A program made the position numbers and the translations under genes. A stretch of DNA of 64,000 bases from Kryptolebias marmoratus (lineage: Eukaryota > Chordata > Actinopteri > Cyprinodontiformes > Rivulidae), in the NCBI RefSeq assembly GCF_001649575.2, contig NC_051451.1:19558045-19622044 (forward strand). The letters run 5' to 3'. The notes under the pieces are model-generated. The model saw only the letters and a program-made list of their open reading frames with translations. It did not search any database and was not told the origin of the DNA. Numbering within the stretch: position 1 is the first letter of the stretch; every line of letters starts with the position of its first letter. Below are positions 49,001 to 63,500 of the stretch, piece after piece.

Positions 49001-52000
49001 AACTGACAGAGCTGTGGTCTATTTTCCCTGCTTGGAAGACTTTATACCCCAGTATTATTGAACAAGACAGAAGAAATCCAGTTATATATTAATAATTTTA
49101 CATTTCAACAAACAAGTCCTGATTTTGCACATTCAGCTCCATGAGGAAGTGGCACAAACCACCAAAGATGGTTTTACATCTGGACGTTTACATTCTGGAC
49201 TATAAGGCGTACCTAAAAGCTTTAAATTTTCTCAAAAAACGACAGTGTGCCTTATAATCCGGAGCGCCTTATATATGTAAGAAGTTGTAATGTTTTAGTA
49301 CGACTTTGGTAAACTACAAAGCTGCACCTCTTGCAGCATTAAGGCTCAGTTATAGTCACGCCTTGTAGTTTTGACAAGGCTCCACGTACGGCGCGGACCT
49401 GAGCGAGCTGTGGAGGCGTTTATACTTGACGCTTAGGGTACGCCTTTTATATGACGAAAGTTCGAAAATGGACCATTCATTAACGGTGCGTCTTATAATC
49501 CAGTGCACCCTATAGTGCGGAAAATACAGTAACAGTGACTGAGCCCATTGTTTTGGTGTTGATTTATATTTTTCCTCTGTTGGCTGTCATCATCATGGTC
49601 TTTTAAGAACTTGAGGAAGATTCAAATATCAAGCTGACAAGATCATGTAGCCAATGGCAGCATTTAATACATGCCAGTCCAAAGAAGCCACACCCTTTAC
49701 TTCATTTTTTTTGGCTGAAAACTTAAGTTTGACATGGGGGCTAGCAAAGACTGACAACTTTTGAGTCAGCTCAAAGTTGCCAAGAAAGAAACTGCCACTT
49801 TGGTGTTTTAGCTTTGGCTTTGTTTTTAAGCTACATGTGACAGATGATTGATTTTTAAATGCCTTGTCATCACTCAGATAACCTCAAACGCTAAAGAAAT
49901 AAATATTTTTACCCCAGTAAGGTCATATCCCAGAAATGATCTGTGACAGTTTCACAGGCTAAAGTAGTTTAAAAATTAAAAAAAGACAGCCCAGTGGGAA
50001 CTTACCCTCAACTTTATCATTCATAGCGAACGCCTTGACCAGTTGGATGTATTTATCGGGATCCAGTGCAACTGATGAGTCTATTCGATTCCTAAAAGCA
50101 GAGACAGATAAGGTGAGAGAGCTTTGTTTAATGTATTCTACTGACAGTAATGAAGCACATGTATTATATGTTCCTAAAGTTCTGTCAGGTGGTGGAAGCA
50201 GCTGGTGAAAGATGGGGAGGAAATGGGGGAAGAAAAGGGGAGAGTTTCCTGCGTTTCAGGTAGACAACAGAGCGGCTGGACCCTGCATTAACGTCTCCCC
50301 TAATACTACTCAAGTTAAACTTTAATGGCCTACCACTGGCCGCAGTGCAGCTGTGTGTGTGTGTGTGTGTTTCCTGCTGCACTCACAAATCCCTCTTCAG
50401 GTTGAGCGCCTCCTCCACGTTGTTTTGGCGACAGCACATGGTGATGAGGACAACGTAAGACCCGACCGTCATCTCGTTCTCGTGCTGCTGCTTCAGCTCA
50501 AGGGCACGCTGCAGGTTCTGATCAGACAACGAAACCCTCCGAACATTTACACACAGACAAAGCAGCCAATGTCGGGAAAACTTAAAGTCTTACGAGGCCA
50601 AGTAAGTCCCAAAGAAATCCTACCTCCTCAGCACTCAGAGCTATTAGGGCTTGTTTGAGAAGACTGTTGTATGGTTTGTTTTCTGCTTTCAGTTCAGCCA
50701 TTTTTTTCTCAAGCTCCTCAATTCCCTGAAAAAGACGAAGATTGTTTGACAAATGCGTGCGATCAACATGCGTTTGTGATCAACAGTCAACCTCTTGTCT
50801 ACACAAACGTGTACTCTAAACCAGGAGTGGGGCAACTCCGGCCTGAAAACCCTTCTATCCGGCCCGCCATGCAATTTCAAACAAATAAATTAATAAAAAC
50901 TAAGGAAAAAAATATCAACAATGGAATTTCTGTGATAAAACTGACAAGAATGCAAAGATCCAAGCTAGGATTGGGGTCAAAAAAGGCAACATGTGAGTTC
51001 AAGCTTAAGCGCAAGATAAGATAGGGTGGCGATCATGGCGACTGCAGAACAACAACAATGGAAGCAGAATGACACAATTTTCCAGAAGAAATTAAGAATC
51101 GATTTAGTTTTTTTGCAGAAGAGAAAAGCAAACTTGTGTGTTTAGTTACAACTATTGGATAAAAAAGAAAGCAAACTAAATGTTAGCCTAAATAAATACA
51201 CAAAAACTGATAACTGGGATTTTAAAAACACGTTGCATCACATGGGTTTATAATGTGGTCCCCCACCCCTGCTCTTAATGTAAACGTTATTCTCAGAAAG
51301 TCATCTACTTCTAAGGAAGTTCTTAGAAGTCACAATGTTTGAACATTTTCTATGCATCGCTAATGTGTCCTACTTACTTTGCCATGAGAATCAAGTGTCA
51401 TGAAGTCGTCGTGGAACTTTCTGTCATTGGGGTCCACCAACGCGATCACATCCTAACAAACACACAATCAGTGTTGGACATTTGCAGCAGAGTTAACAAC
51501 TGTATCATCTGGTAAAACTCCAAAAAAACTGGAAAAAGCATCAATAATTTGATTCCTTCCTCACTGAAGTCTTGTTTTCTCTTTTAGCGTTTGGGCTTTC
51601 TACCCAACTCGAGCTTTTCCCACATTTTAAAGTCACTGAAGAGCACTTTTTTATTTTTTTTCAACAATTTTACAAAGTTCTTTACAAGACGGGTCAGGGC
51701 GAGTTACGACAGACAGACAATAAAACCTGTGATTAACCATCATGTGGCTCCTCTATAAGCGTGTTCTGAATAGGAAAACGTCTGGTAGATTTCCTGAATC
51801 TTTTTGTGGGATTTATGAGAATTTATCCGATTTACCTGGAAATTAAAACAAACTATCATATCTAAATAAGAATATAAACATTTTGTTTTGGTACAAACAG
51901 ATAATTAGTTTGACTCAAAGTTTATTTAAGTAATAAATTTAATGACCTAATTTGCAAATGATGGCAGCACCGTCACAACCACACAACCTTTACAGAATAA

Positions 52001-55000
52001 TGAATTGTAAACATATAACAGAACTTTTTTTTGGTTGTTTTAATCTTTTTCTAAACTCATGAACGCAACTATAAAGAAAAATATTTACGTTGTGGTTTTT
52101 CATGCTTTTTGTCCTCGTATTACCATATAAACAACAAAAATCAGTAAATTGAATATTTAAAAAAATCAAACATCAAATGTCTAAACTTATGTACAGAAAG
52201 TGTGAAATTTAATTCATACAACTCTGAAGAAAACTATTCACATGTTATTTGGTCAATATTTAGACTTTTCTGTAACTTTATCTACATAAACAAAACAAAT
52301 TTCAGTAAATTTAATTTCACAACTAAACTAACTCTGGACAAAACATTTTACAGGTGATGGTAAAGCAATAAAATCTGGTAATTTAATCAAGATTATGCTA
52401 AAAATTATTTTCCACAACCGTCTTCAAATCCTTGATAAGGGCCAACCTTAAATATTTTAATTTTCAGGTTTATTCCTGTTAATTCCTCTAAATTCCCATG
52501 AATGGAAAGTTTCCAACGTTGAAAACTTCCCAACCCTGGTTCTGAAGCAGGGATCGAAATCTGACAGAAAATGAAAGAAAGTCCGAACGTGTACCTTGAT
52601 GAGAGCAGTGTTGTGATAAGTCTCCAGAATATTCCTAATTCCTTTATAGATGTTGACAGGAATTGTAATATTCTGCCAAAAAAAAGAACAGGAGCAGAAT
52701 CAAAATCTGAGAAAGTAACAGAATAACAAACTGATTAAACGCAACATTTCTCCGTCATACCTAAAACAGGCAACTAAAATTATTTTGATGTTTTGCAGAT
52801 TTGTTGACCCTTTAATAAGAACATGCACGTGCTACAGGTAAAACTACTGTCAGTGCAGTTAAAACAGCAGTTCGGAATTAATCTCTTAAACTTCATGAAT
52901 TTGGTTTTATTTTTATGCTAACAAATCTTTAGACTTTCTGGCAAAACAAAACATTACAACATGTCAGCTTGAAATGTATAGTTCCCAGCTTTTTTCACTT
53001 TTTTGTGCATTTTTCACTTTACCGTTATCACGTATTAGCTGAACCTGGTTAAACCACGTTTACAGTTTATTGAAGTTTTTCTCATTTCTTAGCTTTTGTT
53101 TTTTTCATCTTTATTTGGTTTAAATGTAAAAATGGCTCCATGGTATCTAAAACACCATGACCATTTTATGATGATATGAATTGTCTGATTTAACAAACTG
53201 CACACGGTTTCAGATCTGAGTGTAAAAGCTCTTCTATGGCAGGAAGGTTAGGACTGAACTAAAAATGCAGTTTTAATGCGAGAGAGTTTGTTTTCAGTTA
53301 CTGTATGAATATGAGTATACCTGAGCTTGTAGCTGATTAAAGAAATTCCTCAGTTTATTTTCCTGTGCGTGCACCTGCTCCGCTGTCATGCTGTCAATTA
53401 GATTGTAGAGGAAGTAGGATGCCACATCTGCACAGAAACACACACACACACACACACACACACAGTGAGCAGTCATCTTGGGAATAAATTTCATTTGCCA
53501 CCGTGTCAGTCACAGCATCCATTTGTGCATTCATACTATTTTTCCGTAACCTCTGTAGAGTGTGAGGTTGTGTCGTTTCTGCTGACAGAAGCTGCTTTCG
53601 GTCTGCAGTTTGAGTGAACGTGCGGCGGCTCGCGGTGACAGCTTCCTCTTACTTCAGCGCTCACACACAAACGTGTTTGCAGATGTCGTCTAACTGGATG
53701 TGACATGGATAACAGTCTCCATCGCTCCCACCAGTACACACACACCAGCTTCGGCACTGGAGGCTCGCTGACACGGAGCAACATTAACACTACACACACA
53801 CAGTATCTACCCGGTGCTGTGTCAGCACCAGGCTCTACTCCCCTTGCTGGACTGAGCGAGCAGATCTTTCTCCAGCATGCTGGCAAACACACACACATAC
53901 ACACAAATGTCATGAATCTAAACATAAAGAGGCTTTATGACTTTATGACAAGAAGTGGGTCGGGCAGGAGCCCACTGCTACCAAAACTCAACATAAACAA
54001 ACACATTCTTTCATCATCTACATTATACGTGAAAAGTGACGTTCTGCACAGCCTGCAAGTTTTAACACACATGAGCGACCTGCCTCTCTTTCTCACACAT
54101 CCACACACTGAATTCAGTGACATGCAAAACCTAATTGTTTGTAAGCTAGAGAGGAGGATAGTGACTGCTGAGATGTTCTCTTACCAGCAGGCTTTTTGTT
54201 TTTGGAGCAAAAGCGATCGTCTTTGTACAAGAGCTCGAAAATCTGAAAAACACGCCAACAAATTAAAACATGAATGTATGACTCAACAGCACAAAAAAGA
54301 CCAGAGCTTAAAAAAGGTTATGGAGATTTTATTACATTAACATAACTATTTTATTAACTTGCTTTATTGTGGATACTCTGACATCTACTACACCACTTCC
54401 TGTAATTACCATTCTTATCTACACTTCTGTATTCACTGTTTTACTTTATTTTACTACTTTTGACCATTTCGGAAACTATTCTCCAAATTTTCTATTTAAA
54501 ATTAAATTGTTTTGTTACTGTTATCTTATACACCACTATCTCACTGCCTATCTATCCATCTGTTCATTGTGTCTTAGTTTTATAGAAGTTGGATTTTAAT
54601 GTGCGAGTGAGACTTGTCTTTTTTTAAAAAGTTAAATATCAGTCCTAAACACATCCTTATAAAAATCAGGTATCAGGTTATATTCATCATGTTCAACAGT
54701 GTTATAAATCTTACTCTGCAGAGAGAAACTGGTGAATGAAGTTTGCATTTAAGTAGAAAGCTTTATCCTTCATGCAGCAGAGGTTTAAATTGTCTCAAAC
54801 ACACACATTTTTTTTTTTTTATTTGTTCTCCATGACTATTAGTTACTGATTAGACTAAATGTTGAAACTCTCTCTGTGTGGACTTTGCGTGCATGCACTG
54901 AAGAACAAAGATGCTGATGTCTTACCTTTACCATGGAATCCACATCTGAAAACCTGTAGGGGGCAGTAGAGGACAATAAATGACCTCAAATGTGAAACGC

Positions 55001-57467
55001 ACCAGATCCCAACTTGTTGGAGTTTATGTGCAATTTGGTCATTTAGCTTTTGAGTCATAAAAGATAAAAAAGACATCTATTTTACTTTGCTTCAGTGAGC
55101 TGATAATTAATAATTGTAAAAAGCTGTCGCTGAAATTTAATTCCTTTTTTTAAAGGGTATTTTGATAAAAGCAGAACATAAAATTGGATGTGAATATTGT
55201 TTTTTTTAAATCTGTGAAAACCTATTCATTTTAAACATGTGTACAAATTCTATTAATGTCTTATATTTACTTGTATTTATCAGAAACACAGTTTTCCGTA
55301 CAAGTCATCTTAACATTGACAGTATCATGTTACCATAGCTACTGAATTGACAGCAGAAGTCACTATACGTCAAGAAATAGTGACAAATTTTCCAGTCTGA
55401 CACTCTCCATCCCACAGTACAACAGAGGAGAGACGGCAGTACAAAAGTCTGGCAAACCACAAAAGACACAAAGTCACACACGAGCACACACACACAGGCT
55501 AAACGGTGACAATGTGTGACATCTCTGGCGTTGTCAGCGAGATGGCGGAAAGGAGGAGAGAGAGGGGCAGATGAGGAGAGAAGAAGAGGTCTTTAATGAT
55601 TAAATTATCCCCTGACCTTGTCTTTGACAGGGGCAGGACCTGCACGGCGACGACACGCCGCTCGCAAATACACACACAGACGCTCCCCAAGTGACAAGCC
55701 CAATTACGACCCTGTCAGGCAACCTAACCGTCACAAGAGTGAGTGCGACCGTGTGTGTGTGTGTGAGTGCGCGTGTGTGTATACCGACGCAATGAGAGCG
55801 AAGCAAATGGAGGAGAGGAAGTGGATTCAGTCACAAAAAGGGCCAATAATTAATGATGACTTAGAATATCAATTCAGAAACAAGAAAGGGACACGCTAAC
55901 ACGGGAGCACGCTTCACAAAAACGTCTTGTAACGATTTAAAATGTTTAAAAAAATTATTCATAACTGGACAAGTTGCACTGACTTTATGTGGTCTGTTTG
56001 TCAAACTCTAAAGATCTACAATGAGTTACAATGATAAAGTACAGGCTGAAGCCCAAAGTTGAGCTCAGCCGAGCGTATTTTGGCTCAGAGAAAAAAAAAT
56101 AACTTCAGTCCCTGCAGGCAAGTCAGCACTTTACTCCTTGATTCACTTCCAGCGTTGCTCAGGGGCCAGAGTGTTTCTGTGTGGCTGTGTAGTGCTAAAC
56201 TGTAAATATTCATAAACACCCCTTCAACAAATGCCTGTGAGTCAGACACTGGTCCTAAGGCTAACTTCGTGCATGTCAGAGTGAGAGAAAATGCAACCAG
56301 CACAGAAGTCGGGGATAGCGGTGGGCATCTGCTAATTTACATATCTCCCACGGTGCTTTGGGGCGAGAGCTGAGGGCTGACGGGCCTCCATATGCATGAG
56401 GCGTCCGTGTACGTCTGTGTGTGTGTGTGTGTGTGATGCGTTCCTCTCTGCAGCTGCATGCGCACACAGACGCTCGTGGATGGTGTGAGAGACTGCACAT
56501 GTCACATTCACGGCATATGCTGCAGTGACCTCGATAGAGCTACGGGCCACCCTAAAATGACGGGCTAGGGCTTCGAGGCCAAATATGTAAAAATAAGGAA
56601 TGTAAAGTGATGTAAAACACGGAGAGACAAATGGAAAACAGGCTAGTTGACTCACTTTTTGAAGCCTATGTTAAGCTTGGCGCGGAAAGTCATGAGATCC
56701 AGCGAGGGGAACGAAGGATCAGACACTGAAATACGGAGAAGAGTTGCAGAAAAAAAAGTTACACAAACTATGTTGAATATGATGCGTAATACAATGTCAA
56801 TAAACAAACCTATGACTAGTAAAACAAACTATTATTTAGCAGATTTTCAGCTATGTTCCATATATAGTTTAGATTTTATATCTGATTTTTATATCAACAC
56901 AAGCAGACAGAATAAAAAATTGCTTTTCTAAAAATTGCATTAAAAAGGTGTTTGTGGATGGGTCCAGCATTAGCATAAATCCCGACTTTCCCAAAAAAAC
57001 AAGTTAAAATAGAAACTAACATACCCCTAAAAACTTATAGCTGGATAGGTCTGCAGCCATTTTGAAACTTTCATAAACTTTGAACTTTTCTCTTCTTTAC
57101 ATGAAGTAAGATAAATGTAATCAGGCAACGCGTAGAAAGGTAACAGAGCCGTATATGTTGCAGTGAGAGGTGAGTGTTTGAGACTAAAAGATGAAAGACA
57201 AAACAGGAAGAGCTATCCATTATTCAGCGGCCCTCTCTATCCTGTCCCTCTGCGAGCTGAGGCGCTTCTCGTTCTCGCTTTTAACAAATTCACACAGACT
57301 AATCTCTTAAAAGGCCTGATGAGCACAGAGGAGTGAGAGGGCAAATATGTGTGTTTCTAAGTGTCAACGTTGGGCCAATTAGCCCGCAGGCAAAGCAGCC
57401 GTTTTTATGACGATGGCTGCTCAAGATGCAGCAGAGATTCTTCAGACGGTGTTAACCTGCAGGAAAG

Positions 57468-57500
<33 letters not shown>

Positions 57501-60500
57501 TACTTTGGGTGTACAATTTGCCCAGGTCGGTCATAGCTAAAGCGCGCACTTTTGCGGACAAAAAGCCCTCCGAATCCAACGATAAACCCGCATTCTGAAA
57601 AGAAAGTCGCATTTTCAGCAAAACTTTCAATGAACTCTGATGAATAAACACAGACGGACTTAATGATTATCGATTACCTTGAAGGCTTGAAGAGCTGCCT
57701 CGATGGTGGAGAAGACAGGGAAGATGTATCCGGTTAAAGTATCAATGTCAGGGGTCACACCTACCTTTTCCATGCTTTTTGCCACCTCCATCACACCTAC
57801 AACACACACACACACACACACACACAGTGACAAATCTAAATTGTGCTTCTCTATAAACACACTTAAAATAAATATATTCAATAACCTTCAAAAATCATCA
57901 AATTAGGTACTTTTTTAAATCATCAAAATGTTAAAAACAAGTTTAGTTAAATGTCTAGCATCCCTGGAAGGGCGCCGTTTATGCCAAAGTTTTAATCTGA
58001 CATCATCTTATGCTGAGACAGGACCGAGTGATAATCATGGGATGCAATGTGGTAAGATGTGTTAGCTTTCAGACTGTGCTAAAGATGACTCTCACCTCCA
58101 ACCACACCAAAGTTTAGCTTCATATCTGTAAATTTGACTGAGTTACAGTCATTTATGTGTTTGCTAAGGTTGATTAGCTGGGGCAGCCATCTTGAACTGC
58201 GTTGACTTGACTCCAAAAAGTAATCGATTGTAGATGAACATCCGATAATTACTTAAAGTTTCATTCAAATCTACCCCGTGGTTCATCAGATATTTAGACA
58301 GGCACAAAAATACCCAGAAACAGACCCCCAAAAAATGATTGCTCTTTCACATTCTGTGATTGTGTTGTAACCAATATGAAGAATAAGAATCTTTGTAATA
58401 TTTGGATCCACGGTCAAGGGCGAGCATGAAAATATGATCAGTTTTTTGAGCGAAATTTTAAAAAATGAATCAAATCACACAAGAGTTTTTGCAGCCAAGT
58501 CATTCAGATGCTGCGCTTTTATACAAAACACATGATTTTCATCACGCCTGCTTTCCTCTCGACCTCAGGCTGGTGGACAAACGTGTGCACAGACGCGCAC
58601 TTGGCCTGACGAAGGCTCCTGCACCCTGTTCTCCACTAGAACCCTAAGGTCCTGCCCTGGGGACGGAGGCCAAAACCAGTCGTATGCATATGGAAAAGCC
58701 ACACAAACCATCAGAAAATTGAGGGAATGGAGATTAATGGACGTTTTGCATACGTCTGGGACTTAAAGAGACACACACGTGACCACGTGTGTGTGTGTTT
58801 GCAAACGGTGGTACAACAGAAATATCAATGCATCTAAAATATAAGTTATATATAAACACATCAAGTGTACAAATACACCTCACATGCAGCAAAGCACCCT
58901 TAAGTGCCTCTTTGGGTTAACACAGCTTAAAATGTTGTGTGTATTTCAAGTCTATTCAGGTTTTGAAACACACGTATATATAGATCTTTGTATTTGTGTA
59001 TCCTCTTGGGACACATGTATTCACCTGTCAAGCTCTTTAACTGAATAAAAGATGAGTCCTGGGCTTTTATATGCCATTAAAACCTGCAGTCGGGCTGCGT
59101 TATCCCAGGTAGGGCTACCTGACCCACTCCATCCATCCAGAGTCCCCCTCCCCTCATATCACTCATTCATCTGCTCCTCTATCCATCTACCCATCATGCA
59201 GGAAAAGGTAAACAGGCAATCTTCCCCTTTCTTCTCAATGGAGGATCCATGCACTCTTCCGTCCATCGGTTCATTCTTACCCTCTCATCGCTTTCATCCC
59301 ACCTTTTTTTATGAAAGAGGAGAGGGAGCACCTGCTTTCGTCCTGAATAATCCATAATCTATTTCACGGTGAGCCAAACAGACAGAAAACAAGTGAATGG
59401 AGAGCCGGAGAGGTAAATGGAGGAGCTGGTCGTCCCACACGTGCTTTTCCGGGTTCCTCGGTCATCAGCACTTTTCGTCTGAGCAAGAAGAGCGAGTGTG
59501 GTTTGGTTTTGCAAGTCACATCTTTGACCAGGAAGCTTTTAACCTTTTAAACCCAAAGAAGTTTTCTTGAAGTTTTTTTTCTCTCCACAGTTGTAACTCC
59601 AGAATTGTAAAGGCTTAGAAGAAGATTCAGCAATTCTTTTTAGAATGAACCCCATTTTCTCTTAGATTCAAATGTAAAATATTCATAAGTACAAAATTTA
59701 TTGCAATGGGACCAATACATGGCTACGATGTAATGGGAAGAACAGTCTGGATAAATTACTTATATATGGAAACTATAGGGAAAAATTCTAATTCAGCTTT
59801 GCTTGAAGAAGAAATCCACTCAGAAATCATAAGTAAAAGGCAAGTAATGCGGAATAATGGCAGGCTACACACGAAAGAATTCAGAAACGTCTGCTTTGAA
59901 CACAAGTGGTTCAGGTTTTATCTTTTAAACTGTAGCTATAAAATGTAGAGCGACACAAACACAGGCTGCCATGTCTTTTAACACTTTTTCCTGGTTGGTC
60001 AGCAACAGGTGAGAAAATCTACCTACCAGGATGTCTAAACTACCAATTTGTCCGAAAATGGTTTGATCACAAAAAAGCCAGAACAAAACCATAACGGCAT
60101 ACTCCAATAACCCCTTTAGATTCTTTCTCCGTTTAAAAAAAAATCTACATACAGATTTGGAACAAAGAAAAACTGAGAAGAGTAGTAGACCTCTCCAGGT
60201 TGGTAAGCATAAAATCTGACATATCATCCAGGCAAGAAGTATCAAAGTAGTGACTTAAGCACGGCAGCGGTCACAAGATATCATCATCAGCTTCATATCT
60301 GCAGGTTAACTGTCACAGATGGGAAGTGAGGACAGAGAAAAGAGAGGAAAAGAGGAGTGGAGCGAAGCGGTCACTGTCATCTCCTGTCCTTTGACATGAG
60401 CACCTGTCACTTCCCTTTTTCTCTCTCCTTCAAAACCATCTGTCCCTCCATCTCTCCTCGCCTATGACTTACTTAAGATAGACCGTTGCTGCAAGGCAAA

Positions 60501-63500
60501 GGCAGGTTGGAAAACCAGAAGGGACTTTAAAACGAACACTTTAAGTTTCATCCTCCCTTTTTTTCCCCGTTTGTTTTAATTGAGGTGATGACTTGCTCCT
60601 CCACTAATCCACTCAGAATAAAGCGAGCTGAGAAGCAGACCACATAAAGAACGTCAGGTCGTGGCAGTGGTGGGGGGGCTTCCGGGAAGGAAAACTGACC
60701 AGACAAGGGAGCTTTTACATGTCTCTCATCACCTAAAACACACAAGGCGAGAAGCGTTCCCTCCCTCTGAAGTTTCCCCTTCCTCTCCCTCCTTTCTTTC
60801 CCTGCACGTCAGGAGTGATAAGAGCGCATTGCGTCGCGGCGACTGACAAGCGGTAACTAGCTGGCGGCAGGTGGCAGGAACGGCCGAGCATATGCTTTCA
60901 CTAAACCCACCAAATCCACACCTCATCAACATGTAAAGGGATTTTTTTTTTCCCCTCCCCTACCCATCCCTTCCCCCACAGCTCCCCTCCAACTCCTCAG
61001 CTCCGACCTCTCTGCCCGCTAGTGACACCTGTGGACAAAAAGTGACACAGCCCTTAATATTTCATGGGCCGTGCACAGTGGGGCGCGTAATCCAAAGTGA
61101 ATTCCCTCAGAGCGCTTGCATTTACATGAAATCAAGTCACTCTGCATCAGTCACATCACCTGCACTGCCCTCCGAAAGTCAACTCCCCTCCCCAGCACAC
61201 ACCTCCTACAGCCAATAGAAGTGAGGGAGGAACAGGGGGGAGACGGGGGGGAGAAAAGAAGCTGCATGATTCATGAGGGTTAAGGCAAACACCGTCGAAA
61301 CAAGCGAGTGAGCGAGAGAGAAGTTTCTCTACTTTTGTTTTTCCTTCTTTCCTCACTGTGATACCTAAATGGATGCTGTCCGATGTCTGTAGCTGTCAGA
61401 CGATGCGGTTGCAGAATTTAAGACGGGGTTTGCATCTTTGAGAGTGTCTGGTTGTTCGAACTCATATCCAGCCCTCTCCTTCGGGCTGTCGAGATATCTC
61501 ACCAGTCAAACTCCGAATCCGTCTCGACCACACGGAAGATTCAATTTGCAGCGTTGCCGCAATGCTCTGACCAGTTTTCACCTCCCTGCCAGCTCAAATG
61601 CTGTCAATTGGCTGACAAGAGGAAACGCCATCATTTATTAATTGCTCTAAAAAACCCCAAAGAGAGACTCGGGAGCACAGCAAACACGAAGCACTTAAAA
61701 ACCAAGCTGCTGCTGAACACGTCTGACAGGCTGCGTTCACTAATGAGTTGTGAATTCTGACAAGTCTCCGGATGCGACAGAGATGATTCCCTTCACACAA
61801 ACAAAAATACACGATTTCAGGATTTAAATTTACACCAACAACAACTTGAAATCATTTTCAGTCCTTTTTTACACTTACGTTTAATTGTTGCAATTACTCC
61901 AGTAGCTGTTAGACTTGTGAAAAGACAAAACCTTCCTTTTTTTTTTTTCTTTTAAATGCTGAAGTGAAATGTCTAATCTAACAAAACCAAAGGGACCCTG
62001 CAGGGGGCAAAGGTCACCAGGTCAACCCTTCATTAAAAACAGTGCACCGCTTTCTTCTTTGAGCTGCTTCTGAGATTAGTATCCACAGTTTGGCATTTTT
62101 TGGGTGCAGAAAAATGCTACAAGAACAAGCCAACTGCTAAATATTCATCATTAAAATTTATAACGTGACAAAGAAAGATCAGCAACATTGACCCGTTTGA
62201 GCAAATACTCTAATTCTAATTTAAAAAATAAAGATTTGCAAAAAATGCTTAAACCTACAGTGTAAAAAAAATAAAATTACTGAGGTCAAACAACCAGTAA
62301 TCAGTTTTTATTGGTTGAGCGATGATGGGAAGGAATAAAAACTGTGGCATTTATGTCTGAGAGCACTCTCAGAAAGTCAGGAAATGTAAAGTGATGTCTT
62401 TGGTGTTCTGTGATATATTCAGAAGTTCTCCGGAGAGACGTTAGTGTGGATTTGCGAGTCAGCGTTGATGTGTTCGTTTTATCTCCTCCAGCTCCAGGGC
62501 CCTCACGCAGCGATCAGACCTGTGTGCCCCTCACCGGCCCAGCCCAGTGAAATCTGTCCCAGTTGGTTCGCTCGCTCGCTCGCTCATAAATATTTGAGGC
62601 GAGCTCTCCTTTAAAAGCTCTTTCTGGTACAGGGGATGTTATAATCCCCTCTACGCCTTTAACAAAAAAAAAACACTATTATGATCCTCAAGAAAAAAAA
62701 AACTGCTCTGTTTCTGATTCAGAAGCATAAGATTTTATTTTCTCTTAGGAAGATTAAGTTGTTTCAGGATGCAGCTCCAAAATTTTGACTGCTTATTTTC
62801 TAAAAATGCAACTTTACATTTCTCCTGTAGATTCTTATTAAGGCCTGTCAATTTTATTTATTTATTTATTTATTTTTAAACACCATTTGTCCAGTTCTCA
62901 CAATTTTCTTTGTTATGTCCCCCCCGCCACACTGCGAGAATATTTTTCTAATTCGTGTTTTTCTTTCAGTGATGGAGTGAGTCCTCTTTCTGGAGAGGAT
63001 CTTTGAGAGAGTCCTGATGAATCTTCAGCTGATTGGCTGTGTAGTGGGGAGAATGTTGGTTGCTGGTTGGTTCCCGTAAAAAACATCCCGGGATTCCAGC
63101 ATCCTGATGACAGCAGCAGAGTTTTGCCTCGAGGTTTGGGCTACAAAGGGACGGAAAATGTACGGAAAATGTCCGGTACATTTCCGAAAACTTTCCAGAA
63201 ACTTTGAGTGAGAAGTTAAGCTGGGGAATTTTGGAAATATTCCTATGGAAAATTTCAAACTTTGAAAACTGCTGATATTTTGCAGACCTACTCTGTTCTC
63301 TAAACCTTTATTAGTGTGATTCTGTTAACGTCTGAACACTCTGCTTCTAAGTGTTGTAGTTGTACATTTTGTACAGCTAATACAAATCTCACAGAAGCTG
63401 TTGGGGTCAAGTGCCGTTTTCTTTTCATCAGGTTTTCTCCTGTTTGTGTTAGTTTAGAGTCCACGAGGGTTTATGCAGCACTTGATTGAAAACAACAGTT

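Larger units (their letters stand above)
44373..50005 (-). other. lrpprc intron, 5.6 kb
   Basis: Contains a candidate conserved element (44575-44935) and a MITE (49189-49531). Several short TG runs occur at 48290-48315 and 48430-48455. The remainder is AT-rich and unrecognised. Confidence 0.6.

Noticed and set aside
50671..51024. 117-codon plus-strand open frame
   Set aside because: Runs across an lrpprc exon in antisense and into a hAT-like repeat; not a gene.
53705..54340. 211-codon plus-strand open frame
   Set aside because: Antisense to an lrpprc exon (54185-54242), driven by CA-repeat Thr-His codons, and shows no recognisable domain.
54926..54945. 20-nt version of the lrpprc microexon using the nearer AG
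   Set aside because: Phase does not match the upstream exon (needs one base, not two), so the 28-nt version was kept.
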